This document shows positions 5,058-7,338 of a DNA stretch of 7,338 nt, piece by piece. A program made the position numbers and the translations under genes. Position 1 is the stretch's first letter. Every line of letters begins with the position of its first letter. This DNA is from Hyphomicrobium sp. (GTDB taxonomy: Bacteria; Pseudomonadota; Alphaproteobacteria; Rhizobiales; Hyphomicrobiaceae). The DNA lies in NCBI GenBank assembly GCA_030598645.1, contig JAUVPN010000136.1, positions 1 through 7,338 of the forward strand, in the 5' to 3' direction. The notes beneath the pieces were generated by a model. The model did no database searches and was not told where the DNA came from. It saw nothing but the letters and a program-made list of their open reading frames with translations.

Positions 5058-6977
5058 CTACAGCTCTTGCTCGTTGGTGGAATCAAGTGTGGCCTGCTGG
5101 TAGACCTCGCTAACTGCTAGCCAAACTTCCTCCGCCTCAGCCAAGCGCTTTGCGAGATGCCCGCGTTCGATGCTAGCCGCCTGCGCACGTCTTGCATCAC
5201 GCTCATAAAGCGCTGGATCTGCTAGAAACTTGTCAAGTTTCGCGATCTCGTTCACGATATTTTCGACCGTCTTCTCTGCCATCAGCATCTCCTTCTTCAA
5301 AGGTGCCAGACTGGCGCGGCGGTCAGCGGCGGCGCGACGCTGTTCGGCTCGGCCGATGCGCGCCGAAGTTCCGCTTTCCTTACCTTTCACTTTTGGACCT
5401 GTTCCAGCCCCGCGTTCGGCTAATAGCTCAGCTCGGTAGGAGCCAATATCGCCGTCATAGGCGGTCACGGTGCCAGCGCGGGCGACCCACAGCCGATCGG
5501 CGCAGGCTCCGACTAGGTGGCGATCGTGACTGATCAGAATTACGGCGCCCTCGTATTCGGTTAGGGCATGTACCAGAGCCTCGCGACTGTCCACGTCGAG
5601 ATGGTTGGACGGCTCGTCGAGGACCAAGATGTGCGGCCCGTGAAATGTTGCGAGTGCCAGTAAGAGCCGCGCCTTCTCGCCCCCTGATAGGTTGGCACAC
5701 TTTGTGTCAGCCTTGTCAGCACCGAAACCATAGGCGCCCAGTCGAGTGCGACGCTGCGCTTCTGTCGCATCATGCATCAGATTGAGTATGTAGTCGTAGG
5801 GTGTTGCCTGAGGGTTGAGCCCGTCGAATTGGTGCTGGGCGAAATAGCCGACGTCGACGCGCTTGGCGCCGTACACGTTTCCGGATAGCGCCGTAAGCTT
5901 GCCGGCAATAAGCTTAGCGAACGTCGACTTGCCATTGCCATTCTGGCCAAGCAGTGCGATCCGATCGTCTCGATCAATGCGCAGGTTCAGGCCGCGTAAT
6001 ACCGGTCTGTTCGGCGTGTAACCGACGGCGGCCTCTTCCAACCGCAACAGTGGGCTGGCCAGAGGCTTCGTAGGCTGCGGCAAGTGGAACGGCGCTACGC
6101 GATCTTCAAGCTGCGCTGCTATGGGCTGCATTTTGGCTAGCGCTTTGATGCGGCTCTGCGCTTGTGCAGCTTTTGTGGCCTTGGCCTTGAAGCGGTCGAT
6201 GAAGGCTTGAATGCGTCGGCGCTCCTCGTCCTGCTTCCTCTTCAACCTTAATTCTAACCGCTGCCTTTCGCGCCGCGCTTCCTCGAAGTCGTCATAGCCG
6301 CCCGAGTAGAGCGTCAGCTTGCCACGCTCCAGGTGGAGGATGGAGTTAACAGCACCGTTCAGTAAGTCCCGGTCATGACTGACGATGACAAGTGTGTGGG
6401 GATAGGTGCGTAGATAGGTTTCCAGCCACAGCGTGCCTTCAAGATCAAGATAGTTTGTAGGTTCATCGAGAAGCAGAACTTCCGGTTCTCGGAAAAGAAC
6501 GGCGGCAAGCGCTACACGCATGCGCCAACCGCCTGAGAGTGTCTGACAGGTTTGCTGCTGTGCGTCTTCGTCGAAACCAAGACCGGAAAGGATTTGAGCG
6601 GCTCGAGCGGGGGCTGAATGTGCGTCGATGTCGTTCAGGCGTTCGTGGACCGCAGCGATGCGGTCGGGGTCTTGCGCGTGGTCAGCCTCGTCCAATAGCT
6701 GCGCGCGCTCAGTGTCGGCCGCTAGCACCCAATCGATGAGGCTATCTTTGCTGCCCGGGGCCTCTTGCGCCACGTATCCGATGCGTGCCGACCGCGGTAC
6801 GGTCACCGAACCTTTGTCTGCCCCAATATCGCCAGAAATAATCTTGAGCAGCGTCGTTTTTCCGGCACCGTTGCGGCCGACTAGGCCCACCTTATGGCCC
6901 GTTGGCAGCCCCACTGTGGCGTCGTCGAATAAGATACGACCCTCAATGCGATACGTCAGTTCATTGATATGCAGCAT
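5058..6977 (-). CDS. ABC-F family ATPase, YheS-like
   Basis: This 639-residue protein has two ATP-binding cassettes in one chain and no membrane segment, the mark of ABC-F proteins, which act on ribosomes rather than in transport. Cassette 1 has Walker A GRNGAGKT (34-41), signature LSGGW (147-151), Walker B VLLLDEP (167-173) and switch His 201. Cassette 2 has Walker A GQNGNGKS (344-351), signature LSGGE (430-434), Walker B LVLDEP (451-456) and switch His 484. All catalytic residues are present. The linker (about 230-300) is highly charged and helical, with FIDRFKAKATKAAQAQSRIK (259-278), the P-site-tRNA interaction region of the family. The C-terminal 110 residues are a charged, probable coiled coil. 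Length and motif order match E. coli YheS (637 residues) better than EttA or Uup. The ATG at 6977 matches the YheS N-terminus but lacks a Shine-Dalgarno sequence. Resistance-type ABC-F function is possible but not indicated. Confidence 0.95.
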   Translation of the reverse strand: MLHINELTYRIEGRILFDDATVGLPTGHKVGLVGRNGAGKTTLLKIISGDIGADKGSVTVPRSARIGYVAQEAPGSKDSLIDWVLAADTERAQLLDEADHAQDPDRIAAVHERLNDIDAHSAPARAAQILSGLGFDEDAQQQTCQTLSGGWRMRVALAAVLFREPEVLLLDEPTNYLDLEGTLWLETYLRTYPHTLVIVSHDRDLLNGAVNSILHLERGKLTLYSGGYDDFEEARRERQRLELRLKRKQDEERRRIQAFIDRFKAKATKAAQAQSRIKALAKMQPIAAQLEDRVAPFHLPQPTKPLASPLLRLEEAAVGYTPNRPVLRGLNLRIDRDDRIALLGQNGNGKSTFAKLIAGKLTALSGNVYGAKRVDVGYFAQHQFDGLNPQATPYDYILNLMHDATEAQRRTRLGAYGFGADKADTKCANLSGGEKARLLLALATFHGPHILVLDEPSNHLDVDSREALVHALTEYEGAVILISHDRHLVGACADRLWVARAGTVTAYDGDIGSYRAELLAERGAGTGPKVKGKESGTSARIGRAEQRRAAADRRASLAPLKKEMLMAEKTVENIVNEIAKLDKFLADPALYERDARRAQAASIERGHLAKRLAEAEEVWLAVSEVYQQATLDSTNEQEL

Positions 6978-6985
6978 AATCTGAG

Positions 6986-7014
6986 GGGATAGCGGGTGGC
7001 GCTGACAGTGTCAC
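6986..7014 (-). promoter_or_regulatory. Candidate promoter with palindrome upstream of the ABC-F gene
   Basis: On the minus strand GTGACA (7014-7009) could be a -35 box and TATCCC (6991-6986) a weak -10 box, 17 bp apart. The start point would fall at about 6979-6980, only 2-3 nt before the ATG at 6977, so the message would be nearly leaderless. That agrees with the absence of a ribosome binding site. The -35 region overlaps a perfect 11-bp palindrome, TGACA-G-TGTCA (7003-7013), a possible operator. The -10 match is poor, and read-through from the DUF3147-like gene is the alternative. Confidence 0.3.
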
Positions 7015-7028
7015 GCATAGCGATCTAT

Positions 7029-7338
7029 TCAAAACGCGATGTTGAACCGCTTCAAGATAGCGATCATTGCGAAGTAGCAGGCGACTGTCAGGGTGCCAGA
7101 GATGAGGAGGCTCGGTGCGAACGTCCAGCCCGCACGGAGTAACAGTGGCAGCGCGATGAACAGCGCCAATGACGGCAGCACCAGCCAGAAAATGCTACTC
7201 GCCAAGTTCGCGACCTTTTCGGCATTGCCTGTATCGAGATAAAGCCAGATCATTGCCAGTACCGACGTCAACGGAATGGATGCCAGGATCGCGGCAAACA
7301 AAGAGCTGCGCTTGGCGACTTCGGCGATGGCGACAACG
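7029..7338 (-). CDS. DUF3147-like integral membrane protein (5' end outside window)
   Basis: At least 103 residues are visible and the frame stays open to the window edge, so the true start lies beyond 7338; the TTG at 7301 is only an internal codon. The visible protein has VAIAEVAKRSS, then hydrophobic helices about FAAILASIPLTSVLAMIWLY, ANLASSIFWLVLPSLALFIALPLLL and APSLLISGTLTVACYFAMIAIL, ending in a short basic tail (KRFNIAF). The pattern (E-x-A-R/K-R near the start, ASIPLTSVLAMIWLY followed by DTGNAEKVA, then SSIFWLVLPSL) fits the DUF3147 family of small inner-membrane proteins of unknown function, usually about 115 residues. Roughly 10-15 residues would therefore be missing. It is upstream of the ABC-F gene on the same strand with a 51-bp gap, so the two may be co-transcribed. 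No catalytic residues are evident. Confidence 0.85.
   Translation of the reverse strand, partial: VVAIAEVAKRSSLFAAILASIPLTSVLAMIWLYLDTGNAEKVANLASSIFWLVLPSLALFIALPLLLRAGWTFAPSLLISGTLTVACYFAMIAILKRFNIAF

Noticed and set aside
6628..6984. 118-codon open frame on the + strand opposite the ABC-F gene
   Set aside because: It is antisense to conserved Walker A and signature-motif coding sequence, its product is low-complexity Ser/Arg/Pro-rich, and it has no recognisable domain. It is a shadow frame in GC-rich DNA.

Overview
The window looks like a piece of an alphaproteobacterial chromosome, most likely order Hyphomicrobiales (Rhizobiales) in a broad sense. The reasons are moderately high GC, a tetrameric-type glycyl-tRNA synthetase encoded by separate glyQ and glyS genes with a long alphaproteobacterial-style GlyS (753 residues), a YHS-domain exported protein and a DUF3147-like membrane protein. 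The order is inferred from remembered family resemblance; no search was run. There is no mobile element, CRISPR array, phage gene or recognisable tRNA/rRNA gene here. It reads as ordinary core chromosome, not an accessory island.

Left part (20-3857, + strand): a small single-membrane-span protein is followed by a 164-bp gap with an imperfect hairpin and a plausible promoter. Then comes a tight cluster of glyQ, a 72-residue two-helix membrane protein, and glyS. The small gene overlaps the glyQ stop codon by one base and has a perfect-looking ribosome binding site inside glyQ. glyS starts 12 bp further on. The two synthetase subunits are therefore probably made from one transcript with an unexplained membrane peptide between them.

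Middle part (3864-4874): a YHS-domain protein with a Sec signal peptide lies on the - strand, convergent with glyS (6 bp apart). It is divergent from a gamma-glutamylcyclotransferase-like (AIG2/GGCT fold) gene on the + strand, 57 bp away. The 183-bp gap after that gene holds the most unusual non-coding signal: a 13-bp inverted repeat enclosing two smaller hairpins, which would fold as a three-way junction RNA.

Right part (5058-7338, - strand): a full-length ABC-F ATPase of the YheS type (two ATP-binding cassettes, no membrane domain, probably ribosome-associated) lies downstream of a DUF3147-like membrane protein that runs off the window edge. A palindrome and a weak promoter-like pair sit in the 51-bp gap between them. 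The predicted transcript start is almost at the ABC-F start codon, which lacks a Shine-Dalgarno sequence.

The unifying theme is translation (glycine charging and an ABC-F ribosome factor), but gene order alone does not link the two halves. I did not find a clear new multi-gene system. The best leads are the branched inverted repeat, the small membrane protein embedded between glyQ and glyS, and the AT-rich insertion in GlyS.
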